Below, piece by piece: positions 47,728 through 57,136 of a stretch of DNA of 64,000 bases. Each line of letters begins with the position of its first letter. Position 1 is the first letter of the stretch. Location: the NCBI GenBank assembly GCA_036675475.1, contig JAKFEY010000029.1, forward strand, positions 1 through 64,000, in the 5' to 3' direction. Below the pieces are notes generated by a model. That model was given only the letters and a program-made list of their open reading frames with translations, had not been told where the DNA came from and searched no databases. The translations under genes and the position numbers were made by a program. The DNA comes from JALYRV01 sp036675475. GTDB taxonomy: Bacteria > Acidobacteriota > Vicinamibacteria > Vicinamibacterales > SCN-69-37.

Positions 47728-48768
47728 CTATGACTGCTCCGGCCCGCCGGGTGCGTCGGTGAGAAAGGCGCCGAGCACGTCGCGGATGGTGACGAGGCCG
47801 AGCAGCCGCCCTTCTTCCATCACGGCGGCCTGGTGCACGCGTTTCTCGCGCAGGAATGCGAGCAGCCGATCGGCCGTCAGCGACGGCTCCACAGACGCAA
47901 TCGGCCGCATGATGCGGTCGAGCGCCAGCTGCCCCCCTTCCACGAACTGCAGCGCGAGGTCCTTGGTGCGCAGCGTGCCGATCAGGTGGTCCTTCGATCC
48001 GCGATACACCGGCAGGCGCGAGAACGGGCTGGCCGCCGCCAGCACCATCGCCTGATCGAGCGGCAGTGACGCATCGATCATCGCCAGGCGATCCTTGGGC
48101 ACCATCAGGTCGCGCGCCGTGCGCTGGCTGAGGCGCAGCGCGCGGTGCAGCCGCTTCTGCTCGTCGGGCTCGAGCAGGCCGCCGTCGCGGCTCTCGGCAA
48201 TCAGCATCTCGATCTCTTCAGGCGAGTGCACGTGTCGATGGCCGGAGCTTCTGGCGCCGAACAGCCGCAGCACGATCGATCCGGATCCATTCAACAGCCA
48301 GATCAGCGGACTGAAGATCCACGCCGACGCGCGCATCGGCAGCACGGTGGCCAGCGCCGTTTCGGTGGGGAACTGCAGCGCAAGCGACTTGGGCACCAGC
48401 TCGCCGATGATCATCGCAAGCGCGGTGAGGATGATGAGGATGGCGGTCGCCGCCGCGTTCTCGGCCTGGTTGGGATCGAGCGTGAAGCGCGCTTCGAAGA
48501 GGGGCGCCAGCGACGGCGCGAGCGCGGCCTGTGCATAGGCGCCAAGCACGAGGCTCGACAACGTGATGCCGATTTGCGATACGGCCACGTACTCGTCCAG
48601 CTTGTGCGCATCGTCCACGTACGGCAGCAGCCGCGCGGCGAGGGTGTTGCCGTCTTCCGCGAGCCGCCTGACGCGGCTGCGCCGCACGCTGACCGCCGCG
48701 AACTCGGCCGCGACGTACAGCGCCGTGCCGAGAATCAGCAGGCTGATGACAGCGGCGACGGCAAGCAC
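47728..48768 (-). CDS. DUF21 (CNNM) / CBS-pair membrane protein (paralog 2)
   Basis: 346 aa from GTG 48768, giving VLAVAAVISLLILGTALYVA; no in-frame ATG exists before the first helix. It has the DUF21 domain (about 1-190) and a CBS pair (about 205-335, with MVPKDRLAMIDASLPL and AVMEEGRLLGLVTIRDVLGAFL). It lacks the CorC_HlyC C-terminal domain present in the downstream paralog. A tandem pair of such proteins is common and may act as a heteromeric cation transporter. Starts 16 bases after the ADOP gene. Confidence 0.87.
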   Translation of the reverse strand: MLAVAAVISLLILGTALYVAAEFAAVSVRRSRVRRLAEDGNTLAARLLPYVDDAHKLDEYVAVSQIGITLSSLVLGAYAQAALAPSLAPLFEARFTLDPNQAENAAATAILIILTALAMIIGELVPKSLALQFPTETALATVLPMRASAWIFSPLIWLLNGSGSIVLRLFGARSSGHRHVHSPEEIEMLIAESRDGGLLEPDEQKRLHRALRLSQRTARDLMVPKDRLAMIDASLPLDQAMVLAAASPFSRLPVYRGSKDHLIGTLRTKDLALQFVEGGQLALDRIMRPIASVEPSLTADRLLAFLREKRVHQAAVMEEGRLLGLVTIRDVLGAFLTDAPGGPEQS

Positions 48769-48784
48769 ACGAGGATCATAGCCG

Positions 48785-51178
48785 TTACTCGCTTCGGAGG
48801 GCGTCCGACGGGTGCACCCGCAGCGCCTTGCGCAGCGGGACCAGGCAGGCGGCAAGCGCGGCCGCGACGAGCACGAGCGCGACGATGCCGATGGTCATCG
48901 GATCGCCGGGCGCCGTTTCGAACAGCATGGATTGCATGGCTTGTGCGAGCAGCAGCGCAGCCGGAACGCCCACGGCGATGCCGGCGCCGGCCAGCATGGC
49001 GCCGTGCGACACGATCAGCTTGACGACGCTGCCGGGCGTCGCGCCAAGCGCCATCCGGATGCCGATTTCGCGCGTGCGCTGCGACACGCCGTAGGCCACG
49101 ACGCCGTAAATGCCGATGGCGGCCAGAATCAGCGCGACGCCGGCAAACACGGCAAGCAGCCGCGCGATCAACCGCGGCTGCGCGACCGCCACCGACACGA
49201 TTTCTTCGAGCGTGCGCACGCCGGCAATCGGCTGCGCGGGATCGAGCGTCAGCACTTCGGCGCGCGCCGCGGCCGCGATCGTGTTCGGGTCGCCCGTCGT
49301 GCGCACGACCGGATACATGGTCGTGTACGGCGTCTGCACGTGCGGCCAGTAGATCATCGGCCGGGTCGGCTCGCTGAGATTGGCGTGGCGGATGTCGCCG
49401 ACCACGCCGATGACTTCGTGATACGAGCGGTCGGTCCAGCTGATGAGGATTCTGCGGCCAATCGGATCGAGGCCAGGAAAGGCCTGCTGTGCCATGGCCT
49501 CGCTGATCACGATCACGCGCCGCGCCTCGCGCTGTTCATCGGCGTTGAACAGGCGTCCGGATTTGACGGGAATGCCCATGGCGGCGAAGTAGTCGCCGCT
49601 GTAGACGCGCACTTCGGTGACCGGCATCGCACCCGGTTCGAGCTGCGGCTGTCCCTCGGCGTGATACGACGTGGCCGACGCGGGGCCCGTCATGGGCAGG
49701 AAGCTGATGGCGCCCGCGGCGGTGACCGTTGGCAGCGCGCGCAGCCGCTCGTTGAGCTGCTCGAAGAACTGGCGCGACTTGTCCGCGTACTGCGCGGCCG
49801 GCAGCGCCACGGAAAAGGTCATGACGCGGGTCATGTCGAAGCCCGGTTCGACGGCCATCAGCTTCGCGAAGCTGCGCAGCATCAGGCCCGCACCGGTGAG
49901 GAGGACGATCGCCAGCGCGATTTCCGCGACGACCAGCGCGCCGCGCGCGCGCGCCGCTTTCGCGCTCGTGCCTCCGCGGCCCGCATCCTTCAAGGAGCCG
50001 GTGACATTCGCGCGGCGCGACCAGAGGGCGGGCGCGAGGCCGAAGAGCAGGCCGGTGACGAGGCAGAGCAGGGCTGTGAAGGCCAGCACGCGCGCGTCGA
50101 GGCCGATCTCGTGCGCGCGCGGCAGCGTGAGGCCGCGTTCGGCGGCGGCCAGCAGCAGCCGCAGCAGCCAGTGGGCCAGCAGAAGTCCGGCGGCGCCGCC
50201 AAGCACCGCCAGCGTCAGGCTTTCAGCCAGGGCCTGTCGCGCGAGCCGGCTCCAGCTGGCACCAAGGGCCGTGCGCACGGCAATGTCGCGCTGGCGCGCG
50301 GCGGCTCTCGCCAGCAGCAGGCCCGCCACGTTCGCGCACGCCACGAGCACCACGAAGCCCACCGCCGCGAGCAGCACGAGCAGCGTCGGCCGCAGATCCC
50401 CGGCGACATGCTCGGTCAGCGGCTGGACGTTCGCCGTCCATCCGTTGTTGGTCGTTGGAAATTCCGACGCGAGCTGACCGTGGATGGCGCGCATCTCGTC
50501 GAGCGCGCGCTGCAGGCCCACGCCGTCTTTCAGGCGCGCGACCACGCGGATAGAGCGGCCGCGCGGCGTGCGCGCTTCGGCGGGCAGGGCCACCGGCATC
50601 CACACGTCGACGTCGCGGTCCAGAAACTGGAACCCCGGCGGCATCACGCCGATGACTTCCACCGGCTGCCCGCTGACCAGCACCTTGCGGCCGAGAATCC
50701 CCGGGTCGCCGCCGAAGCGGCGCTGCCACAGGCCGTGGCTGATCAGCATCTTCGACCGCGGCGGCGCGTCTTCATCAGGACGGAACGTACGGCCCATCAG
50801 CGGGGCCACGCCGAGAATGCGGAAGAGGGGCTCGCCCACGATTTGCGTCCGCACTTCTTCGGGTGCGCCGCCCTCGGACAGGTTGACGCTCGTGCGGAAG
50901 ATCGCCGCCATGTCGGTGAACGACGTCTGGCGTTCGCGCCAGTGAATGTAATTGCCGGGTGACACGACATTGGTGCGCCGATCGCGCGCGAGGTTGTGCT
51001 CCCAGACCATGACCAGGTTGTCAGGCTCCGCAAATGGCATGGGCTTGAGAAGAATGCCGTCGACGACCGAGAACACCGCGGCGTTCGCGCCGATGCCGAG
51101 CGCCAGCGTGAGGATGGCGACGAGCGCGAAACCCGGCGCGTGGACGAGCGAGCGGATGGCGAGGCGGATGTCCTGCAT
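48785..51178 (-). CDS. ADOP-type ABC permease (FtsX/MacB duplicated domains)
   Basis: 797 aa. It begins MQDIRLAIRSLVHAPGFALV with the first helix continuing as AILTLALGIGANAAVFSVVD. A large periplasmic MacB-PCD-like region follows (about 50-270), then an FtsX domain with three helices. A second periplasmic domain and a second FtsX domain end with VPLRKALRVHPSDALRSE. This duplicated layout without a fused ATPase is the acidobacterial duplicated orphan permease type. No ATPase partner is adjacent, so the energy source and substrate are unknown. Confidence 0.9.
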   Translation of the reverse strand: MQDIRLAIRSLVHAPGFALVAILTLALGIGANAAVFSVVDGILLKPMPFAEPDNLVMVWEHNLARDRRTNVVSPGNYIHWRERQTSFTDMAAIFRTSVNLSEGGAPEEVRTQIVGEPLFRILGVAPLMGRTFRPDEDAPPRSKMLISHGLWQRRFGGDPGILGRKVLVSGQPVEVIGVMPPGFQFLDRDVDVWMPVALPAEARTPRGRSIRVVARLKDGVGLQRALDEMRAIHGQLASEFPTTNNGWTANVQPLTEHVAGDLRPTLLVLLAAVGFVVLVACANVAGLLLARAAARQRDIAVRTALGASWSRLARQALAESLTLAVLGGAAGLLLAHWLLRLLLAAAERGLTLPRAHEIGLDARVLAFTALLCLVTGLLFGLAPALWSRRANVTGSLKDAGRGGTSAKAARARGALVVAEIALAIVLLTGAGLMLRSFAKLMAVEPGFDMTRVMTFSVALPAAQYADKSRQFFEQLNERLRALPTVTAAGAISFLPMTGPASATSYHAEGQPQLEPGAMPVTEVRVYSGDYFAAMGIPVKSGRLFNADEQREARRVIVISEAMAQQAFPGLDPIGRRILISWTDRSYHEVIGVVGDIRHANLSEPTRPMIYWPHVQTPYTTMYPVVRTTGDPNTIAAAARAEVLTLDPAQPIAGVRTLEEIVSVAVAQPRLIARLLAVFAGVALILAAIGIYGVVAYGVSQRTREIGIRMALGATPGSVVKLIVSHGAMLAGAGIAVGVPAALLLAQAMQSMLFETAPGDPMTIGIVALVLVAAALAACLVPLRKALRVHPSDALRSE

Positions 51179-51180
51179 CG

Positions 51181-53556
51181 TTATCTCTCTTTCAAGGCCG
51201 CGATGGGATCGACGGCAAGGGCGCGCCGCGCGGGTTGGATACAGGCGGCAGCCGCCGTTGCCGCAAGCACCAGGGTGACCACGGCGATCGTGCCGGCGTC
51301 GCGCGCGTCGATGCCGTACAACCAGGAGTCGAGCAGGTGCGCGCCGGCCAGCGACCCGGCAACGCCCATGACCGCGCCGGTGCCGACCAGCCGCAGCGCG
51401 TCGCGCCCAACGAGCCTGACCACCGCGGCGCGTCCCGCGCCGAGCGCAATACGCACACCGAATTCATGGCGGCGCTGGTTGACGGCGTACAACACCACGC
51501 CGTAGAGGCCAATCATCGCCAGCAACAGCGCCGTTCCGGCGAAGCACGCCACCAGGGCGAGCACGAAGCGGCGTTCCCCAATCGACTTCGCGACGACCTC
51601 GTCCATCGTCTGCACGCGCATCAGCGGCAGCGTGGGATCGACGGCGGCCATCTCGCGCGCGACGATGTCGCGCAGCGCCTGCGGATTGCCGCGCGCGATG
51701 ACGGCGACGTCGAGGAAGGTGCGCCAGGGCATCGGATCCTGGCGATACAGCATGTGCACGGCGGGCACTTCCGTGGCGTCGAGGGAAAGCCCGCGCACGT
51801 CGGCGGCCACGCCGGCAATCGTGATCCACGTGCGCGTGTCGTCGCTCGCCCAGCGCACGCGGCGGCCGACGGGATCGCGCCCGGCAAAGTACGCGCGCGC
51901 GAAGGCCTCGTTGACGATGGCGACCGGCGCGCCGTGCTCGTCGGCGGCGGTGAAGGTGCGGCCGCGCAGCAGGGGAATGCCGAGCGCCGTGAAGTAATCG
52001 CGGCTGACGCCGCGGAAGTACACCTCGGGCTCGGTGCCCGGCGCCATGGGCATGTCTTCGAACGCGAGGTTGTGAAAGATGAATCCTTCCGCAATCGGCA
52101 GGTCGGTGGACGCGGCCACGCCGGCCACGTCCGGATGCGCGCGCAGGCGATCGAGCACCTGGTCGTACAGGGCTGACCGTTCTTCCACCGAGCTGTATCG
52201 GCCCGCCGGAAGCAGCAGATGGAATGTGAGCACGCCGTCCGTGCGGAAGCCGGGATTCACGGACTGAAGGCGCCAGACGCTGTTGATGAGCAGACCCGCA
52301 CCAACGAGCAACATTAATGAGAGCGCGACTTCGGCGACGACCAGGGTGCCGCGCATCCGCGCCGCCATGCCGCCGCCGCGCCCGGCCGGGGCCGACGCCG
52401 CCAGCAGGCCGCGCCGCGAATTGGCCATTGCCGGTATGAGGCCGCACAGCAGGCCAATCGCGCTTGCGGCCGCGAGCGCAAAGAGCAGCGGGCGGCCGCC
52501 GATGCCGGCCTGCTGCACCGCGGCAAGCGAATCAGGCGCCGACGCGGCAATCGCGCGCGAGATCGTCCAGGCCACGGCCACGCTGGCGGCCGCGCTCACA
52601 GCCGCCAGCACGAGGCTTTCGCTCACGACTGCGCGCATCAGCTGCCAGCGGCCGGCGCCGAACGCCGCGCGCACGGCCAGTTCGCCGCGCCGCTGCATCG
52701 CGCGCACCAGCAGCAGATTGGCGAAGTTCGCGCACGCGATCAGCAGCACGCAGCCGACGGCGCCAAGCAGCACGAGCATCATCGGGCGCGCCGCGGACGT
52801 GAGCGAGGCCGGCAGCGGCCGCAGGACGAACCGCATGTCCTGATTCTCTCCGGGATATTCGCGCTCGAGCGCCAGGGCGATCGACAGCATCTCGGCCTGC
52901 GCCTGCTCGAGCGACACGCCGTCCTTCAGCCGCCCGAAGGCCCGCAGCGTGTGCGCGCCGCGAAACAGCGGCTCGCGCGGGCTTTCAACGGCAAGAGGCG
53001 CGTACACGTCGGCGGTGACGCCGGGCGGCTGGAAGCCGGGCGCCAGCACGCCCGCCACTTCGTAGCTGATGACCCCGAACGTGACCACGCGACCAATGAC
53101 GGCCGGGTCGGTCGCGAACAGGCGGCGCCACGCGCCGTCGCTGAGCACAATCCGGCGTACCCCGCCTGTCACGTCATCGCCGGGCCCGAGCAGCCGGCCC
53201 GCCTGCGCGCGCGCGCCAAGCACGCGGAAGAAGTCGCCGGTCACGAGCGCGCCGTCGAGCCGCGCCGGCGCGCCGCCGGTGATCAGATCGAAGTACTGCG
53301 GCCGGAAGCCGCCGAAGCCGTCGAACCGCGTGGCGCGCGCCACCCAGTCGCGCATGTCCGGATACGAACTTCCGCGCTCGATGCGCACCAGCCGATCGGC
53401 ATCGGCATAGGGCAGCGGCTTGAACAGGACGGCGTCGATGGCGGCAAAGATGGCGGTGGTCGCGCCGATGCCGATGGCGAGGGCGGCAATCGCCGTCAGC
53501 GCGAACGACGGCGTTCTGCGCAGGCCCCGTAAAGCGTAAAGAAGATCGCGCAGCAC
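51181..53556 (-). CDS. ADOP-type ABC permease (second copy)
   Basis: 791 aa, same architecture as its downstream neighbour: MLRDLLYALRGLRRTPSFAL, first helix TAIAALAIGIGATTAIFAAID, MacB-PCD-like domain, FtsX domain (MLVLLGAVGCVLLIACANFAN), repeated once, ending CIQPARRALAVDPIAALKER. Sequence similarity to the next gene is clear but not close, so the pair is an old tandem duplication. Only 2 bases separate the genes. No ATP-binding subunit lies nearby. Heterodimer formation is possible. Confidence 0.9.
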   Translation of the reverse strand: MLRDLLYALRGLRRTPSFALTAIAALAIGIGATTAIFAAIDAVLFKPLPYADADRLVRIERGSSYPDMRDWVARATRFDGFGGFRPQYFDLITGGAPARLDGALVTGDFFRVLGARAQAGRLLGPGDDVTGGVRRIVLSDGAWRRLFATDPAVIGRVVTFGVISYEVAGVLAPGFQPPGVTADVYAPLAVESPREPLFRGAHTLRAFGRLKDGVSLEQAQAEMLSIALALEREYPGENQDMRFVLRPLPASLTSAARPMMLVLLGAVGCVLLIACANFANLLLVRAMQRRGELAVRAAFGAGRWQLMRAVVSESLVLAAVSAAASVAVAWTISRAIAASAPDSLAAVQQAGIGGRPLLFALAAASAIGLLCGLIPAMANSRRGLLAASAPAGRGGGMAARMRGTLVVAEVALSLMLLVGAGLLINSVWRLQSVNPGFRTDGVLTFHLLLPAGRYSSVEERSALYDQVLDRLRAHPDVAGVAASTDLPIAEGFIFHNLAFEDMPMAPGTEPEVYFRGVSRDYFTALGIPLLRGRTFTAADEHGAPVAIVNEAFARAYFAGRDPVGRRVRWASDDTRTWITIAGVAADVRGLSLDATEVPAVHMLYRQDPMPWRTFLDVAVIARGNPQALRDIVAREMAAVDPTLPLMRVQTMDEVVAKSIGERRFVLALVACFAGTALLLAMIGLYGVVLYAVNQRRHEFGVRIALGAGRAAVVRLVGRDALRLVGTGAVMGVAGSLAGAHLLDSWLYGIDARDAGTIAVVTLVLAATAAAACIQPARRALAVDPIAALKER

Positions 53557-53597
53557 GCAGGGTTTGACGTTGGCGCGGGCTGGTTCGTTTGTGAAAA

Positions 53598-53692
53598 TGG
53601 CGGTGAGGCAGGGATTCGAACCCTGGATAGGGATTTAAAGTCCCTATAACGGTTTAGCAAACCGCCGCCTTCAGCCTCTCGGCCACCTCACC
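53598..53692 (-). tRNA. tRNA-Ser(GCU)
   Basis: On the minus strand the acceptor arms GGTGAGG and CCTCACC pair over 7 bp and CCA is encoded. The anticodon loop carries GCT. The long variable arm TAGGGA-CTTTAAA-TCCCTA is a class II feature of serine tRNAs. It stands alone between the ADOP pair and the pilin operon. The segment 53693-53896 after it shows no gene and no convincing promoter. Confidence 0.97.
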
Positions 53693-53896
53693 GCGCGCGG
53701 GGAACATCAATTATATGCGCGGCACGACCTTTCCCGAAGGCGCGGCTTGAAGACGGAATCCGGGAGTCTGATCTCAGTTTTGTATCGCCGCCGCCAGGCT
53801 GACACGGCTGCTGCTGGCCGCAACTCATAGAATCCACACCGCTTAGGCGTTTCCAGGTCTTCGGCACGGCCCTTGAGACCTCGACCCGGCGTGCGC

Positions 53897-54358
53897 ATGC
53901 CCCGCGCCTTCGGGCGTTCATCCGGTTTCACGCTGCTCGAGATGCTGCTCGTGGTCTCGCTCGGCGTCGTCATAGCCGGCATTGCGCTGCCGAACTTCGT
54001 CGCCATGAGCAGCAGCTACCGGCTGTCCACGGCGTCGGCGCTCGTGTCGAGCAAAGTCCATCAGGCGCGCGCCAACGCCCTCAAGCGCAATCAGCCGGCA
54101 TGGGTGCGGGTCGACGGCACCGCGCGCACGGTGCAGGTGCAAACCACCGGCGCGGGCGGCGCGGCGGTCGACATCGGCGCGCCGGAGTTTCTGCCGCAGG
54201 GCATTGGGTTCGGCACCGGCGCCGCCGTGGTGCAACTGACGTTCGACTCCATGGGACGCCCGCTCAATCCCCCGCAGACGCTTCAACTGCTTTTTCCCGG
54301 CTCGGGGATGACGCGCACCATCACGGTGACGTCGACCGGCCGCGTGAGCGTGAATTGA
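53897..54358 (+). CDS. GspH/FimT-type minor pseudopilin
   Basis: 153-aa type IV pilin-like protein. ATG 53897 gives leader MPRAFGRSSG and the prepilin-peptidase site G|FTLLEMLLVVSLG with Glu at +5 and a hydrophobic helix. An upstream TTG (53873) is an alternative start. The C-terminal domain is a GspH/FimT-like beta-rich region with Gly/Thr runs. First gene of a four-gene minor pilin operon; probably initiates pilus or T2SS-like assembly. Confidence 0.88.
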   Translation: MPRAFGRSSGFTLLEMLLVVSLGVVIAGIALPNFVAMSSSYRLSTASALVSSKVHQARANALKRNQPAWVRVDGTARTVQVQTTGAGGAAVDIGAPEFLPQGIGFGTGAAVVQLTFDSMGRPLNPPQTLQLLFPGSGMTRTITVTSTGRVSVN

Positions 54359-54366
54359 GACGCGTC

Positions 54367-54786
54367 ATGCGACACGAATCAGGATTCAGTCTCGCCGAAA
54401 CGCTCGTGGCCACCGCCATCGCCGCATTCGGCCTCTCTGGCGTTGCCGCCATGATCGGTCTTGGCGTGCAGCTGCAGAGCAACGCGCGCTCGAGCACGCT
54501 CGGTGTCAACCTGGCGGTGGCCGAGCTCGAACGGCTGCGCGCCCTGCCGAGCACGTCGCCCGAGCGCGCCGACGGCGGCAGCCTGACGGGCAATGTCACC
54601 GCGCATTTCGCGGTGCGCGGACAGACGACCGTGCGATGGGTGATCGCCAACGGTCCGGCGTGCGGCCCCGCAGCCTGGGCCGGGCCGACGGCGCCCACCG
54701 AGTGCGCGAAAACCATCACGGTCGCGGCGCGGCCGAACACCGCCCTTGCCGCGCCGACCACGATCGCGGGGATGCTGTGGCGATGA
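54367..54786 (+). CDS. PilV-like minor pilin
   Basis: 139 aa. Short leader MRHESG followed by the cleavage/methylation site FSLAETLVATAIAAFGLSGV, a class III-like N terminus with Glu at position +5. A short globular domain follows with Cys residues (GPACGPAAW, PTECAKT) that could form a disulphide. Matches the PilV position in fimT-pilV-pilW-pilX operons. Overlaps the next gene start as ATGA. Confidence 0.83.
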   Translation: MRHESGFSLAETLVATAIAAFGLSGVAAMIGLGVQLQSNARSSTLGVNLAVAELERLRALPSTSPERADGGSLTGNVTAHFAVRGQTTVRWVIANGPACGPAAWAGPTAPTECAKTITVAARPNTALAAPTTIAGMLWR

Positions 54787-55325
54787 ACGAGCGCGGCTTC
54801 TCGCTGATCGAGATGCTGATCGTGACCGTGATCACGGTGGTCGCGATCGGCGTGGTCACCAGCATGTTCGTGCAGGGCAATCAGCTCTATGCCTCGCAGC
54901 GCGCGTTCGACGAGGCGCGCAGCAACGCCTCGGCCGCGCTCGACATGACGGTGCGCGTGCTGCGCGGCGCGCAGACGATCCAGCCCGATCCCGACGGCAA
55001 CCTCGTCGCCGACAGCATCCGCGCGGTCAGCGACTGGAATCCGCGCGACGGCGACACGGCCGACGCCTACGAGGATGTGACGTTCAGCGTCGCCGGCGGC
55101 ACGCTGTTCAAGCGGGAGCCCGCAGACGCCGCGCCGGTGGCATTTGCCGATCGCGTGGAGTCCATGGCGTTCGTGTATCGCAATCCCGCCGGAGCGCTCG
55201 TGGCCACGCCATGGACGGCGGTTGCCAGCCAGCTGGCCTACGTCCAGGTAACGGTGCGCAGCACGCCGATCAACGGCACGCGCGTGACGGTCACGTCGTC
55301 GGCCTCGGTCCGGAGGCGCGAATGA
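54783..55325 (+). CDS. PilW-like minor pilin
   Basis: 180 aa. Prepilin site MNERG|FSLIEMLIVTVITVVAIG with Glu at +5, then an amphipathic helix (QLYASQRAFDEARSNASAALD) and a beta-rich globular domain. The position between pilV- and pilX-like genes and the LRGAQTIQPDPDGN region fit PilW proteins, which join the minor-pilin tip complex. Overlaps its neighbours on both sides by 4 bases. Confidence 0.83.
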   Translation: MNERGFSLIEMLIVTVITVVAIGVVTSMFVQGNQLYASQRAFDEARSNASAALDMTVRVLRGAQTIQPDPDGNLVADSIRAVSDWNPRDGDTADAYEDVTFSVAGGTLFKREPADAAPVAFADRVESMAFVYRNPAGALVATPWTAVASQLAYVQVTVRSTPINGTRVTVTSSASVRRRE

Positions 55326-56746
55326 ACATCCGCAGCGAACGTGGCGTCGCGCTTGTACTCGTGCTCATCATGCTCAGCGTGATGACCGTCATCGGGCTCG
55401 GCATCACCGGCATCGGCATGGTCGCCACGGCCGTGACGGTCAACGCCGGCGAAACCGCGGGCGCCGTGGCCGTGGCCGACGCGGGCATCTCGCACGCCCG
55501 TCGCCTGCTGATGTGGCAGGAATGGCCGTCGCTCAACCCGTTCCTGCAGAATGCCGGCGGCACCGCGTGCGACGGCGACGAGCTGTCGGCGGTGCCGGCC
55601 CTGCCGCTGCCGCCCGGCTATCCCGCGCTTCCCGCCGACTACATTCCCGCGGCCGGCGTCGCGTTCGGCGGCGGCACGTACCGCGTGTTCGTGTGCGACG
55701 ACCATCTCACCGACATCGACCCCGCCACCGGCGCGCTCGACGTTGATCCGAATGCCGATGCCAATCGTCGGATTCTCGTGCGCTCGGTGGGCGTCGGCGC
55801 GAACGGCGCCACGGCGACGGTGGAGCAGGTCTTCGCCTCAGTCGACGTGCCTGCCGTCATCGTCAACGGCAACGTGCTGGCGACTGGCAACCCGCAGTTC
55901 ATGGGCGCGGCCGGCGCCATTCACGCGAATGGCTCCCTCGAAATCGCAGGCAACCCCTGCGCGCAGCAGTATTTCAGCGCCGTGGGAACCGTGCCGGTCA
56001 GCGGCGGATCGGCGGGCGGCGGCGTCGGCTGCACATCCACCAGTCTCGACACGCGCCCTGATTCGCCGCCGGTCAACACACCGCTCGTCACGGCGGACAT
56101 GTACAAGGCGCAGGCCGACTACTGGCTCGAGGGCAACGGCGCGGCGTATAACGGCCTGACGGGCGCGGCGATTGCGGTGCCCGCGGGCTGGACGTTCAAC
56201 GCCGGCTCCCAGACCTGGTCGAGTAACAGCTCGATCCCCGCTGGCACATACTGGATCAACGGCAACGTCGTCATGGGCGGCAGCCCTGGCTCGCCGGCGG
56301 TGCCATTGCCGCTCACGATTCTTGCGCGCGGCTACGTTGATGTGGGCGGCAGCCCGCGCACGACACCCGATCTCATCGTCAACAATCTCGGCGCCAACCC
56401 CGTCGGCCTGTCAGCGGTGGCCGGCACCGACCTTCGGCTCGCGGGGAGCTCGACGCAGACCTTCACCGGCATCTATCACGCGTCGCATCAGATGGACGTG
56501 TCGGGATCGCCCACGGTGAACGGGCAGATGATTGCGCTCAATCAGGCCGACACGCCCTATCCCGCCGCGGGACCCTCGAGCAACAACCTCGTGCAGCTGA
56601 ATGCCGCCGGCCAGATGGTGTTTTCCGGAAGCCCGGTGGTGAACTTCGCCGGCGGTGGCGTCCAGAGCCTTCGCGCGCTGCAGTGGCGCGAGTGCCGTAC
56701 GCTCATCAACCCCGCCGATCCCTGCGGACCGCTCTTCGGCGGCTAG
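55322..56746 (+). CDS. PilX-like pilus assembly protein with repeated G-[NS]-P motifs
   Basis: 474 aa. The N terminus MNIRSERGVALVLVLIMLSV is a PilX-type hydrophobic start, lacking the classical F/E prepilin pair. After a Cys-containing domain (about 70-175) come at least seven units ending G-N-P, G-S-P or G-S-S: residues 184-191, 204-212, 314-322, 337-345, 369-377, 389-397, 430-438. Each has the form x-hydrophobic-x-hydrophobic-[ASG]-G-[NS]-P, as expected for turns of a beta-solenoid. Probably surface-exposed at a pilus tip; ligand unknown. Its end overlaps arsR by 4 bases. Confidence 0.8.
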   Translation: MNIRSERGVALVLVLIMLSVMTVIGLGITGIGMVATAVTVNAGETAGAVAVADAGISHARRLLMWQEWPSLNPFLQNAGGTACDGDELSAVPALPLPPGYPALPADYIPAAGVAFGGGTYRVFVCDDHLTDIDPATGALDVDPNADANRRILVRSVGVGANGATATVEQVFASVDVPAVIVNGNVLATGNPQFMGAAGAIHANGSLEIAGNPCAQQYFSAVGTVPVSGGSAGGGVGCTSTSLDTRPDSPPVNTPLVTADMYKAQADYWLEGNGAAYNGLTGAAIAVPAGWTFNAGSQTWSSNSSIPAGTYWINGNVVMGGSPGSPAVPLPLTILARGYVDVGGSPRTTPDLIVNNLGANPVGLSAVAGTDLRLAGSSTQTFTGIYHASHQMDVSGSPTVNGQMIALNQADTPYPAAGPSSNNLVQLNAAGQMVFSGSPVVNFAGGGVQSLRALQWRECRTLINPADPCGPLFGG

Positions 56747-57126
56747 CCGCAGGTCCCCGGCACACAGCAGGCCGCGCGCTTGACGTCGAGGCCGGCCACC
56801 TGCGCCAGCTTCTTTCTGTCGTTGTCCACGGTGCGCACGTGCCCGACCGCATGCAGCGCGGCGTCGACGATGGCGCCGGCCAGGCGCTCGGCGGGCGGGG
56901 TGAGCCGATAGTGCATCCAGACGCCGTCGCGGCGGGTGTCGACCAGGCCGCTGCGGCGCAGGTAGGCCAGATGGCGCGAGACGGTGGGCTGCGGCAGGTC
57001 GAGTGACTCGTGCAGGTTGCAGACGCACACCTCGCCGGCGGCCAGCAGGGCGAGAATCCGCAGCCGGGTGCGGTCGCCCAGCGCCTTGAAGAGGTCCTCG
57101 AGGTGGAGCAGTTGATCGGTCGCCAT
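56743..57126 (-). CDS. arsR: ArsR/SmtB-family arsenical repressor
   Basis: 127-aa winged-helix repressor. The As(III)-sensing motif is EVCVCNLHESL (Cys34, Cys36), followed by recognition helix QPTVSRHLAYLRRSGLV. A C-terminal CCVPGTC cluster (about 120-126) may add a metal ligand or sensing site. It should bind the two operators at 57137-57188 and release on arsenite. A TATAAT on its strand (57138-57133) lies only 7 bases before the ATG, so its mRNA may be leaderless. Divergent from arsM. Confidence 0.93.
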   Translation of the reverse strand: MATDQLLHLEDLFKALGDRTRLRILALLAAGEVCVCNLHESLDLPQPTVSRHLAYLRRSGLVDTRRDGVWMHYRLTPPAERLAGAIVDAALHAVGHVRTVDNDRKKLAQVAGLDVKRAACCVPGTCG

Positions 57127-57136
57127 GGGCCTATTA

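Noticed and set aside
53862..53877. Sigma-54-like element (GGCACG-N4-TTG) before the pilin operon
   Set aside because: The -24 half fits but the -12 GC dinucleotide is GA, and the leader to the ATG would be only about 9 bases.
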